Source: Novacetimonas pomaceti
GTDB taxonomy: Bacteria; Pseudomonadota; Alphaproteobacteria; Acetobacterales; Acetobacteraceae
Direction of reading: 5' to 3'
Length of the DNA: 64,000 nucleotides
Assembly: GCF_003207955.1 (NCBI RefSeq)
Contig: NZ_NOXG01000013.1
Span: 1 to 64,000, forward strand
Part shown: positions 54,368 through 61,973 of the stretch, one piece after another
How positions within the stretch are numbered: position 1 is the stretch's first letter
Layout: every line of letters begins with the position of its first letter
Program-made: the position numbers and the translations under genes
The notes under the pieces: model-generated
The model's input: only the letters and a program-made list of their open reading frames with translations
Databases searched by the model: none
Told to the model about the DNA's origin: nothing

Positions 54368-55333
54368 ATGAACAGGTTCCTGGCCACGGATGCCCTTCGC
54401 AAATGGGTGCCGCTTCTCGTGCTTGTGGGGTTGTGCCTGTTTTTTACGGCGCTCAATCCCAATTTCCTGTCATTGCGTAATTTCGCGCGTATCGCCATTT
54501 CGTCTTCGCCCGCGCTGATGGTCGCCATCGGGGTGACGTTTGTCATCCTCATGGGGTCGATCGACCTTTCGATGGAGGGAACCGTCGCGGTCTGCGCCGT
54601 GGTGTTCGCGCTGATCCTCAATGCGCTGGGCGGCACGATCGCCGGGCGGGGATGGGTGGCGCTTCCCGCCGCGCTGCTGGTTGGCGCGGCACTGGGCGCG
54701 ATCAACGGCATCGTGCATGTGAAACTCAGGATCCCATCCTTCATGGCCAGCCTGTCGCTGGGCTTTGTGGGGATCGGGCTGTCCCTGCTGATTACCGGGG
54801 GGGATCGGATCCTGATTGACGATCCGCCTTTCCGCTCGCTGCTTACGGTGCGGGTGGAGGGCTTTCCCCTCATGGCCTATGCGGCGCTGGCTTGCCTGCT
54901 GGTGGCATGGTTCATCCAGGACCACACCACGGTCGGCCGCAACTTTTACGCCGTGGGCGGGGGCGAGGACCTGGCGCGGGCGTCGGGGCTGAATGTCGGG
55001 CGGCTGCGGATCATCGGCTTCGTGCTGGCCGGCGTGTTCTATGCGCTGGGGGCGATTTTCGCCGTGGCGCGGCTTGGCATTGCCGAAACCGAAACCGGGC
55101 GCAATTTCATGTTCATGTCCATCACATCCGTCGTGGTGGGGGGCACCGCGTTGCGCGGGGGTGAGGGCGGCGTGTGGAACACGCTGGTGGGCGTGCTGAT
55201 TGTCAATGTCATCGGTAACGGAATGGTGGTGATCGGACTGGCTGATTATTTCCAGGACGGCGTGCTGGGCCTTCTGGTTATTGCCGCGGTCTATCTTTCC
55301 ACCGACCGGCGTTCCCTTTCCTTTGTAAAGTAA
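54368..55333 (+). CDS. Ribose-type ABC permease 1
   Basis: 321 residues with eight to ten membrane helices (BPD_transp_2, RbsC-like). NPNFLSLRNFARIAISSSP near 31, VTFVILMGSIDLSMEGTVA near 57 and NFYAVGGGEDLARASGLNVG near 195, the cytoplasmic EAA-like region, are typical. GGVWNTLVGVLIVNVIGNG is near 267. It probably forms a heterodimeric channel with permease 2, since both genes are present. The ATG at 54368 is preferred to an upstream start at 54314 for family length. Confidence 0.9.
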   Translation: MNRFLATDALRKWVPLLVLVGLCLFFTALNPNFLSLRNFARIAISSSPALMVAIGVTFVILMGSIDLSMEGTVAVCAVVFALILNALGGTIAGRGWVALPAALLVGAALGAINGIVHVKLRIPSFMASLSLGFVGIGLSLLITGGDRILIDDPPFRSLLTVRVEGFPLMAYAALACLLVAWFIQDHTTVGRNFYAVGGGEDLARASGLNVGRLRIIGFVLAGVFYALGAIFAVARLGIAETETGRNFMFMSITSVVVGGTALRGGEGGVWNTLVGVLIVNVIGNGMVVIGLADYFQDGVLGLLVIAAVYLSTDRRSLSFVK

Positions 55334-55339
55334 GGTGCC

Positions 55340-56845
55340 ATGTTCGAACTGGTGAATGTCGAAAAACGCTATATGGGCGTGCATGTGCTCAAGGGCGTGG
55401 ATTTCCGCATCGATGATGGGGAAATCGTCGGGCTGGTGGGGGAAAACGGCGCGGGCAAGTCCACGCTGATGAAGGTGATCTATGGCGCCGTCCAGCATGA
55501 TGCCGGGACGCTGCTGGTGGATGGCGCGCCCGTCAGTTTCCGCAGCCCGCGCGATGCCATGAAACGCGGGGTGGGCATGGTGTATCAGGAACAGTCCCTG
55601 ATCCCCAACCTGACGGTGATGGAAAACATCTTTCTCGGCTTTGAAAAACCCTTTGTCCGGTTTGGCGCGATCAACTGGAAAAAGATGGCCGAGGCCGCGC
55701 GCAGGCAACTGGCGAAGGTCAGGCTGGATATTGATCCGGGCACCATTACCGCGCGGCTGACCTTTGCGCAGCGCCAGCTTGTCGAACTGGCCAAGGTGCT
55801 GGCGCTTGAGGAACGCGTGGAGGGCAAGCTCGTCATCCTGCTGGACGAGCCGACATCCGTGCTGTCGCGTGATGAGATCGAGCTGCTGTTCAGCGTGGTG
55901 CGGGCATTGCGCCATCGCGCGTCCTTCATCTTCGTCTCCCACCGGCTTGATGAAATCGTCGCGCTGTCCGACCGCATCTACGTGCTGAAGGACGGGGTGG
56001 TGGTGGATGTCATGGAAGCGAAGGGTGCGGATATCAGCGCCATCCAGAAGAAGATGGTCGGCCGCGACATCAACGGCGAATATTACCGCGAGGACAGGCA
56101 GGCCCCCTACGACCCTGACAGGGTCCTGCTGGAACTGGACCATGTCGAGATCGCGGGGCAGGGCAACGACATTTCCCTTACGCTTCACGCGGGCGAAGTC
56201 CTGGCCCTTGTCGGTGTCGAAGGCTCCGGGCGGGAGCCGATCCTGCGTACGATATTCGGGATGCTGCGCCCCGACAGGGGCACGCTGCGCATCCGTGGCG
56301 AGCCGGTGCATGCCTTCAGCCCCGCGCACAGTGTCGCCCACGGCGTGGGGTACGTGCCGCGTGAGCGCAAGGTCGAAGGGATCGCAAGCGGCATGAACGT
56401 GTTCGAGAACATGACCCTGCCGCAGATGCGGAACTATTCGCATGCAGGCGTGCTCGACATCAGGGCCGAACGTGACCTGGCGCGGGAATGGATCGGAAAA
56501 CTGTCGATCAAGGTGCCATCCGAATATGCCGATTGCGGCAATCTTTCGGGTGGGAACCAGCAGAAGGTCGTTCTGGCGAAATGGCGCAGCAGCGGGTCGG
56601 AGATCATCCTGCTCGACCATCCCACGCGTGGCCTCGATATCGGGGCGAAGGAAGATGTTTACGCAATGATCCGTGACATGTCGGCGCACGGCGTGGGGAT
56701 CATCCTGGTCGCCGATACGCTGGAGGAGGCGATCGGCCTCAGTCACACCATCGCTGTCATCAAGGACGGGGAAATCAAGAAATGGTTCAGCTGTCAGCCG
56801 AAGGCAAAGCCCTCCCTTTACGATCTCATCCAGTACATGGTGTAA
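55340..56845 (+). CDS. Ribose-type ABC ATPase with two nucleotide-binding domains
   Basis: 501 residues in the RbsA/MglA layout. The first domain is intact: Walker A GENGAGKSTL near 36, Walker B LLDEPTSVL near 168 and H-loop FVSHRLDE near 195. Its signature is diverged (LTFAQRQLVELAKVL). The second domain has the family's degenerate Walker A (GVEGSGREPIL near 294) and a normal signature LSGGNQQKV near 399. Its Walker B reads LLDHPTRGLDIGAK near 424, where His replaces the catalytic Glu. Only the first site may hydrolyse ATP. It lies 6 bases after permease 1, and permease 2 starts inside its 3' end. Confidence 0.9.
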   Translation: MFELVNVEKRYMGVHVLKGVDFRIDDGEIVGLVGENGAGKSTLMKVIYGAVQHDAGTLLVDGAPVSFRSPRDAMKRGVGMVYQEQSLIPNLTVMENIFLGFEKPFVRFGAINWKKMAEAARRQLAKVRLDIDPGTITARLTFAQRQLVELAKVLALEERVEGKLVILLDEPTSVLSRDEIELLFSVVRALRHRASFIFVSHRLDEIVALSDRIYVLKDGVVVDVMEAKGADISAIQKKMVGRDINGEYYREDRQAPYDPDRVLLELDHVEIAGQGNDISLTLHAGEVLALVGVEGSGREPILRTIFGMLRPDRGTLRIRGEPVHAFSPAHSVAHGVGYVPRERKVEGIASGMNVFENMTLPQMRNYSHAGVLDIRAERDLAREWIGKLSIKVPSEYADCGNLSGGNQQKVVLAKWRSSGSEIILLDHPTRGLDIGAKEDVYAMIRDMSAHGVGIILVADTLEEAIGLSHTIAVIKDGEIKKWFSCQPKAKPSLYDLIQYMV

Positions 56846-57798
56846 GTGGCGACCTGACCCTGACCGAAAGGCTGCGGCGTCATTTCCCGTGGATCACGCT
56901 GCTCAGCGTGCTGCTGCTGGTGGGGATGCGGGATATCAATTTCCTCAGCCCCGAAAACCTGATCAACCTGGCGGCGGATGTCGTGCCGCTGCTGATCATG
57001 GCCGTGGGCATGACCTTCGTCATCTATATCGGCGGCATCGACCTGTCGTCACAGTCGGTCGCCAATATGTCCACCGTGCTCGCGACCATCGCGTTACCGA
57101 CGTTCGGCGTCGGGGCGGGGATCCTTGTGATCGTCGCGGGGCTTGTGGCGGGCACGGTGTCGGGCGCGGTCACGACGCGGCTGAAGGTGCCGTCCTTCAT
57201 CTCCACACTCGCGGTGGGGGGGATCGCGCTGTCGGTGGGGCAGTATGCCTCGGGGCAGCAGGCCCTGCACATGGACACCGCCCAGCGCCAGCACGCCTTT
57301 GGCTGGATGACGGGGCAGGTGGCTGGCGTTCCCGTTTCCCTGATCCTGGCGCTTGCGATTGTTGCACTGGCCTGGTTCATCCAGACCCGGATGATGCCGG
57401 GGCGCATCTTCAAGGCGCTGGGCGCGGGTGAGCCCGTGGTTGTTGCATCCGGCATCCGTGCGGAACGATACCGGATCCTTGCCTTCGCACTGTCCGGCAT
57501 GTTCGCAGCCCTTGCGGGGCTCATGTTCTCGGTCAGGCTTTCGGGTGGTTCGCCCACCTTGGCTGAGGGATTCCTGCTGCCCGCGATTGTCGCGGTGCTG
57601 GTGGGGGGAACGCCACTGACGGGCGGCGTGGGGGGCGTGCTGAACACCCTGATCGGCACCATGATTGTCGCGGTGGTGCGCGCCAGCATGCTCTATTTCA
57701 ATATTCCCGCCACAGGGCAGCAGATTTTCTTTGGTGTGGTGCTGATCATCGCTATCGCGACAACAATAGATCGCTCAAAAATGCGCGTTGTCAAATAA
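56782..57798 (+). CDS. Ribose-type ABC permease 2
   Basis: 338 residues, membrane domain of the RbsC type: LLVGMRDINFLSPENLINLA near 46, GMTFVIYIGGIDLSSQSVAN near 75, KVPSFISTLAVGGIALSVGQ near 135, FKALGAGEPVVVASGIRAER near 211 and LVGGTPLTGGVGGVLNTLIG near 273. The only in-frame ATG with a ribosome site (GGGGA 9 bases upstream) is at 56782, which overlaps the ATPase gene by 64 bases. That is a long overlap and gives an extra N-terminal 24 residues of low similarity. It completes the importer. Confidence 0.87.
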   Translation: MVQLSAEGKALPLRSHPVHGVSGDLTLTERLRRHFPWITLLSVLLLVGMRDINFLSPENLINLAADVVPLLIMAVGMTFVIYIGGIDLSSQSVANMSTVLATIALPTFGVGAGILVIVAGLVAGTVSGAVTTRLKVPSFISTLAVGGIALSVGQYASGQQALHMDTAQRQHAFGWMTGQVAGVPVSLILALAIVALAWFIQTRMMPGRIFKALGAGEPVVVASGIRAERYRILAFALSGMFAALAGLMFSVRLSGGSPTLAEGFLLPAIVAVLVGGTPLTGGVGGVLNTLIGTMIVAVVRASMLYFNIPATGQQIFFGVVLIIAIATTIDRSKMRVVK

Positions 57799-57817
57799 AG
57801 GTCAGGGAGAAACGATA

Positions 57818-58852
57818 ATGGAAACCATGCAGGCGGCCGTGCTGGTGACGCCCGGTCATTTCGAGGTGCGGGAGGTGCCGATACCGGCCACCGGCCCCGA
57901 TGACGTGCTGGTCCGGGTGGATCGGTGCGGCATATGTGGCACTGACGTTCATATATTCGAGGGGCATTACGTGGCCGACAGGCTGCCGTTCATTCCGGGC
58001 CATGAATTCACGGGCACGCTGGCGCGCGTGGGCGAACGGGTAAGTGGCCTGCAGGTGGGGCAGCGGGTGGTGGCCGACATCAATATCGGCTGTGGTCACT
58101 GCTATTACTGCAGGCGCAATGAAATCCTGAACTGCCCGCAGATGCGCCAGATCGGCATCCATCGCGACGGTGGCTTTGCGCAGTATGTTTCCGTCCCGGC
58201 GCGTCAGATCATTCCCGCGCCGGATACGGCCGCGCCCGGGGTCCTGGCCCTGACCGAGCCTGTGGCCTGCGTCGTCCGTGCCGCGCGCAAGGCCCGGGCC
58301 GGTTTCGGGCAGTCGGTCGTCGTGCTGGGGGCCGGCCCGGTGGGCAATCTGCATATCCAGATGATGCGGCTTGTGGGGGCGGCCCCGATCATTGCCGTGG
58401 AACTGTCCCCCCGGCGCGCCGAACTTGCGGCGCGGGCCGGGGCCGATGTGGTCATTACCGACCCGAATACCATGCTGGATATCGTAAAATCGCATACCGG
58501 CGGGCGGGGGGCCGATATCGTGATCGAAAGCATCGGATCGCCCGCCCTGTATGCACGTGCATTCGACCTGATCCGCCCGGGCGGACACGTCGCGGCCTTT
58601 GGCATTACCGGGCCGGACGATACTGTCGCGGTGCGGATACTCGACATGATCCTGAAGGAAAATTCGATGAAGGGGTCCGTCGCGGGCATGGGCGAGGACA
58701 TGCATGACGCCCTGACACTGCTGACGCATGGCCGTTTCCAGGTGGAACCTTTTACACAGTCCGTCGTGCCGCTGGAGCATATCCAGTCGGCGTTCGATAC
58801 CCTCAGGGACAGGTCGGAAATCCTCAAGGTCCAGATCGCCCCGCCCGCGTGA
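57818..58852 (+). CDS. Zinc-dependent alcohol/polyol dehydrogenase (MDR family)
   Basis: 344 residues. The catalytic zinc site is in CGICGTDVHIFEGHY near 37 and GHEFTG near 62. The structural zinc cysteines are in GCGHCYYCRRNEILNC near 92. The NAD domain has VVLGAGPVGNLHIQMM near 168 and VELSPRRAELAARAGADVVI near 192. It resembles sorbitol, xylitol and threonine dehydrogenases. It follows the importer operon by 19 bases (AGGGAGA before ATG), so it probably oxidises the imported polyol or sugar derivative. Cytoplasmic. Confidence 0.88.
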   Translation: METMQAAVLVTPGHFEVREVPIPATGPDDVLVRVDRCGICGTDVHIFEGHYVADRLPFIPGHEFTGTLARVGERVSGLQVGQRVVADINIGCGHCYYCRRNEILNCPQMRQIGIHRDGGFAQYVSVPARQIIPAPDTAAPGVLALTEPVACVVRAARKARAGFGQSVVVLGAGPVGNLHIQMMRLVGAAPIIAVELSPRRAELAARAGADVVITDPNTMLDIVKSHTGGRGADIVIESIGSPALYARAFDLIRPGGHVAAFGITGPDDTVAVRILDMILKENSMKGSVAGMGEDMHDALTLLTHGRFQVEPFTQSVVPLEHIQSAFDTLRDRSEILKVQIAPPA

Positions 58853-58990
58853 ACGCCGATAAACCGGCCGGCATCACTGGAAAAGCGCCAAAAGGCAGGG
58901 CGGAAACAGGCACGCGCCGTCCTGCCGGGATGGATCGCGCGGCCATGCGACATCCCCCACTGGTGCCCAAGGGAGGATGTTTCCACGCTG

Positions 58991-59008
58991 GGTAAATGCC
59001 TTGTTACC
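58991..59008. promoter_or_regulatory. Inverted repeat upstream of tetR gene
   Basis: GGTAA and TTACC arms around 8 bases. The minus strand reads GGTAACAAG, faintly like the shared dyad half TAACCAG. A weak candidate for autoregulation. Confidence 0.25.
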
Positions 59009-59093
59009 TGGGCCGGGACGGAGTACAGGAACCGTATCGGATCCGTATATTCCTGTCAGCCGCCGCCTGCTCTTTCCAATGCAAGGAGATCCC

Positions 59094-59786
59094 ATGCCAA
59101 AAGTATTGAACGTTGCCAAACGGGCCGGGTCACAGGCAAGGAAAACGTCAGCCGGCAAAACAGGCACGTCACATGCAAGGGACGCGGAGGCCACGCAGAA
59201 GCGCATTCTGGCGGCGGCCAAGAAAGAGTTTGCAATGAACGGTCTGGCTGGCGCGCGCGTCGATACCATCGCCGAAAAGGCCGAAGCCAACAAACGCATG
59301 ATCTACCATTACTTCGGCAGCAAGGAAGCCCTGTTCGAACGCGTGCTGGAAGATGCCTATGCGGATATATGCCGCGCCGAACAGTCCCTGAAACTGGATC
59401 ACCTGGACCCGAAGACGGCGCTTGAAACCCTTGTCAGGTTTACATGGCAATATTATCTGGACAATCCGGAATTCCTGACACTGGTCAATAATGAAAACCT
59501 GCAGAAGGCGGTTCATCTGCATGGTTCAAAGGTGCTGCCGGTCATCAGCCGCAACCGCCTTGATATGGTCGAATCCCTTCTGGCACGCGGGGAAAAGGCA
59601 GGCATATTCCGCCGTGGGATCGATGCCATGCAGCTTAACATAACCATCGCGGCTGTCGGGTATTATTATATTACCAATCGCTTTACGGGTTCCATTATCT
59701 TCGACTGCGACTTCATGGCGTCAGGCATGCTGCGCAAGCGGCTGGCGTTCAATATCGATACGATTGTCAGAACCGTCTGTAAATAA
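59094..59786 (+). CDS. TetR-family transcriptional regulator
   Basis: 230 residues. A Lys/Ala/Thr-rich basic leader of about 30 residues precedes the TetR helix-turn-helix: TQKRILAAAKKEFAMNG, then TIAEKAEANKRMIYHYFGSK at about 62-81. The C-terminal domain has FLTLVNNENLQKAVHLHGSK near 136, a pattern seen in RutR/RolR-like members. AAGGAG precedes the ATG at 59094. It is followed by a bidirectional-looking terminator. It is the only regulator inside the 46-63 kb cluster and is the leading candidate to bind the repeated dyad at 46016, 53085 and 60207. Confidence 0.88.
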   Translation: MPKVLNVAKRAGSQARKTSAGKTGTSHARDAEATQKRILAAAKKEFAMNGLAGARVDTIAEKAEANKRMIYHYFGSKEALFERVLEDAYADICRAEQSLKLDHLDPKTALETLVRFTWQYYLDNPEFLTLVNNENLQKAVHLHGSKVLPVISRNRLDMVESLLARGEKAGIFRRGIDAMQLNITIAAVGYYYITNRFTGSIIFDCDFMASGMLRKRLAFNIDTIVRTVCK

Positions 59787-59789
59787 ATG

Positions 59790-59822
59790 AAAAAACAGAC
59801 ATCCTCGCATGCGGGGTTTTTG
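59790..59822 (+). terminator. Terminator after tetR gene
   Basis: AAAAAC, CCTC, then GGGG and GTTTTTG: a short GC stem flanked by A-run and T-run, able to work in both directions. Confidence 0.55.
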
Positions 59823-59875
59823 TAAAGATGTTTCTTCGGAATGGTTTGAAGAAATAATACAGAGTTATTTGGGGG

Positions 59876-59942
59876 TAGCCTTTTTTCAAAAATGAGGCGC
59901 TTCCTGAAGCTTTTTGAAAAAAGATTCACCAAAAACTTCTTT
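59876..59942. repeat. Intergenic hairpin repeat, copy D
   Basis: In reverse orientation to copy C. The hairpin at 59906-59927 (GAAGCTTTTTG with one mismatch to its partner) is followed by CACCAAAAACTTCTTT, the reverse complement of the copy C leader. It is preceded by AGCCTTTTTTCAAAAATGAGGCGC, written here as two parts: AGCCTTTTTTCAAAA and ATGAGGCGC, a decayed form of the GGCGGC hairpin. Confidence 0.7.
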
Positions 59943-60206
59943 ATGATTTTCAGGATATCTGAAGGGGGAGCCTTTTCAAAATACCCTTTAAATACCATGG
60001 GAATCATAAGATGCCGTGTTTTTTACAGGAAATTGGCATCCCTTCAGGTTCAGCCTTTGCCGTGATGTGTCGTCACATGCCCTGCGGGAACGATCCATCA
60101 TTCCGGTAAGGCAAAAAATGACCTGTTTACAGGACATTCACATGCGCGTGGGGGACAACCCGTTTTGGCAATAATGCTTGAGGTCGGGTTGGTCCGGATA
60201 TATAAA

Positions 60207-60220
60207 TAACCAGATAGTTA
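60207..60220 (+). promoter_or_regulatory. Shared regulon dyad, site 3
   Basis: TAACCAGATAGTTA, with dyad ends TAAC and GTTA, 24 bases before the CoA-transferase ATG. TATATAAAT just upstream may be its -10 region, so a bound repressor would block transcription. Confidence 0.6.
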
Positions 60221-60244
60221 TGTGTGGTGATGAGAGGTTCCGGT

Positions 60245-61834
60245 ATGTCAAAAACAAAAAGCGCCGCGGACGTCGCCGCGTTGATCGGTGATAACGCCAT
60301 TGTCGTGGTGAATTCATCAAGCGGCCTGTGCTGCCCCGATGCGGTTCTGGCCGCCATTGGCGAACGGTTCCGCGCCGAAGGCGCGCCGCGCAACATTACG
60401 ACCATCCACCCCATTGCCGCGGGCGACATGTTCGGCACGCGGGGGGTGGATCACCTGGCGCAGCCGGGCCTGATTTCGCGCATTATCGGCGGATCGTATC
60501 CGTCCGGTCCTTCCTCGGCCGAGCCCCCCCTGATCCGCCAGATGCTGGGACGGAACGAGATCGCGGCCTATAACGTGCCCAGCGGCATCATCTTCGATAT
60601 CCTGCGCGAAGGGGCCGCCATGCGTCCCGGCGTGCTGACGAAGGTCGGGCTGGACACGTTTGTCGATCCCGCGCAGGAAGGCTGCGCCATGAACGAGGCC
60701 GCGCGGGAAACGCCACTTGTCAGCAAGGTGGAATTCCAGGGGGAGGAATGGCTGTATTTCCCCGCCATCCGGCCTGATGTCGCCATTATCCGCGCCAGTA
60801 CCGCCGATGAACGGGGAAACCTGACGTTCGAGAACGAGGGCGCCTACCTTGGCGCCATGGAACTCGCCCTTGCCGCCCATAACAGTGGCGGCATCGTCAT
60901 CGCGCAGGTCCGCCAGGTAGCGCAGGCAGGCACGTTACGCCCTCATGACGTGCGCGTGCCCGGCATTCTGGTGGATTACGTGGTCGAAGCCCCGAACCAG
61001 TTGCAGACCACCGCAACCCCCTATGATCCGGCGATTTCGGGCGAGGTGTTCCGTCCGCTCGACAGTTTTGCCCTGCCGCCTTTCGACGTGGCCAAGGTCA
61101 TGGCCCGGCGCGTGGCGCGTGAACTGCGGCCCGGATGGGCGGTGAATATCGGCTTTGGCATCTCGGCCAACGTGCCGCGCATCCTTCTTGAGGAAGGGCG
61201 CCATGGCGAGGTGACATGGGTGATCGAACAGGGCGCGGTTGGCGGGATTCCGCTGCTTGATTTCAAATTCGGCTGTTCATCGAATGCCGAGGCCTTTGTC
61301 GCATCCCCCCATCAGTTCACCTATTTCCAGGCTGGTGGCTTCGATGTTTCCCTGCTTTCCTTCCTCCAGATCGATCGCAACGGGTCGGTCAATGTTTCAA
61401 AACTGTCCGCGCGCCCCCATGTCACGGCGGGTTCGGGCGGGTTTGTCGACATCACGTCGCGGGCGCGGCGGATTGTCTTTTCCGGCTATTTCAACGCCGG
61501 CGCGAAATTCGACATCGTCGATGGCAGGCTGGTGATCGAACGCGAAGGCAAAATCGCCAAAATCGTTGACGAGCTGGAGCAGGTCTCCTTCTCCGGCCCG
61601 CGTGCGGTAGCACAGGGACAGGAAGTGCTCTATGTTACGGAACGCTGCGTCATGCAGTTGACCCCGGATGGATTGATGGTAACGGAAATCGCGCCCGGCA
61701 TCGATCTGCAGACGCAGATCCTCGACCAGGCGCAGGCATCGCTTCTGGTCTCTCCCACGCTGCGTGTCATGGATGCGGCACTTTTCCAGCCTGATGGCAA
61801 AAGCCCGTCACACGCCGCCCGCGTCGCGGCCTGA
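60245..61834 (+). CDS. Family I CoA-transferase (YdiF-like, fused alpha and beta)
   Basis: 529 residues with two CoA-transferase domains fused: an alpha-like part (about 1-260, with GDNAIVVVNSSSGLCCPDAV near 16) and a beta-like part (about 280-500). The second carries the catalytic Glu in VIEQGAVGGIP near 325. It moves CoA between acetate, acetoacetate or acetyl-CoA and another short acid. In this cluster it could activate the acid for the acyl-CoA dehydrogenase or release a product acid. GAGAGG precedes the ATG; dyad site 3 lies just upstream. It is followed by a strong terminator-like hairpin. Confidence 0.9.
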   Translation: MSKTKSAADVAALIGDNAIVVVNSSSGLCCPDAVLAAIGERFRAEGAPRNITTIHPIAAGDMFGTRGVDHLAQPGLISRIIGGSYPSGPSSAEPPLIRQMLGRNEIAAYNVPSGIIFDILREGAAMRPGVLTKVGLDTFVDPAQEGCAMNEAARETPLVSKVEFQGEEWLYFPAIRPDVAIIRASTADERGNLTFENEGAYLGAMELALAAHNSGGIVIAQVRQVAQAGTLRPHDVRVPGILVDYVVEAPNQLQTTATPYDPAISGEVFRPLDSFALPPFDVAKVMARRVARELRPGWAVNIGFGISANVPRILLEEGRHGEVTWVIEQGAVGGIPLLDFKFGCSSNAEAFVASPHQFTYFQAGGFDVSLLSFLQIDRNGSVNVSKLSARPHVTAGSGGFVDITSRARRIVFSGYFNAGAKFDIVDGRLVIEREGKIAKIVDELEQVSFSGPRAVAQGQEVLYVTERCVMQLTPDGLMVTEIAPGIDLQTQILDQAQASLLVSPTLRVMDAALFQPDGKSPSHAARVAA

Positions 61835-61842
61835 CGGGAAGG

Positions 61843-61872
61843 GGGCCTGTCGCGTCATGGCGCGGCAGGCCC
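61843..61872 (+). terminator. Terminator hairpin after CoA-transferase
   Basis: GGGCCTGTCGCG pairs with CGCGGCAGGCCC (12 pairs, one G-U) around TCATGG, followed by GTTATTG. It lies 9 bases past the stop. Confidence 0.65.
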
Positions 61873-61973
61873 GTTATTGCGGGCGCGGGAATGCGCGGTC
61901 ATGCATGCGCGCGCCCGGTCCGTCATGCCTGTCTGTCCCGATGGACCGGATGCCCGGTTGAGGAGAGTTGTCC

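Larger units (their letters stand above)
59787..60244. other. Intergenic region with terminator, repeat D and dyad site 3
   Basis: 458 bases with no gene. It holds the tetR terminator, repeat copy D with a degenerate partial copy at 59964-59987, and dyad site 3 in front of the CoA-transferase. Confidence 0.6.

Noticed and set aside
54470..56746. 758-codon open frame antisense to the ABC permease and ATPase genes
   Set aside because: His/Asp/Gln-rich shadow of two well-supported genes; no domain recognised.
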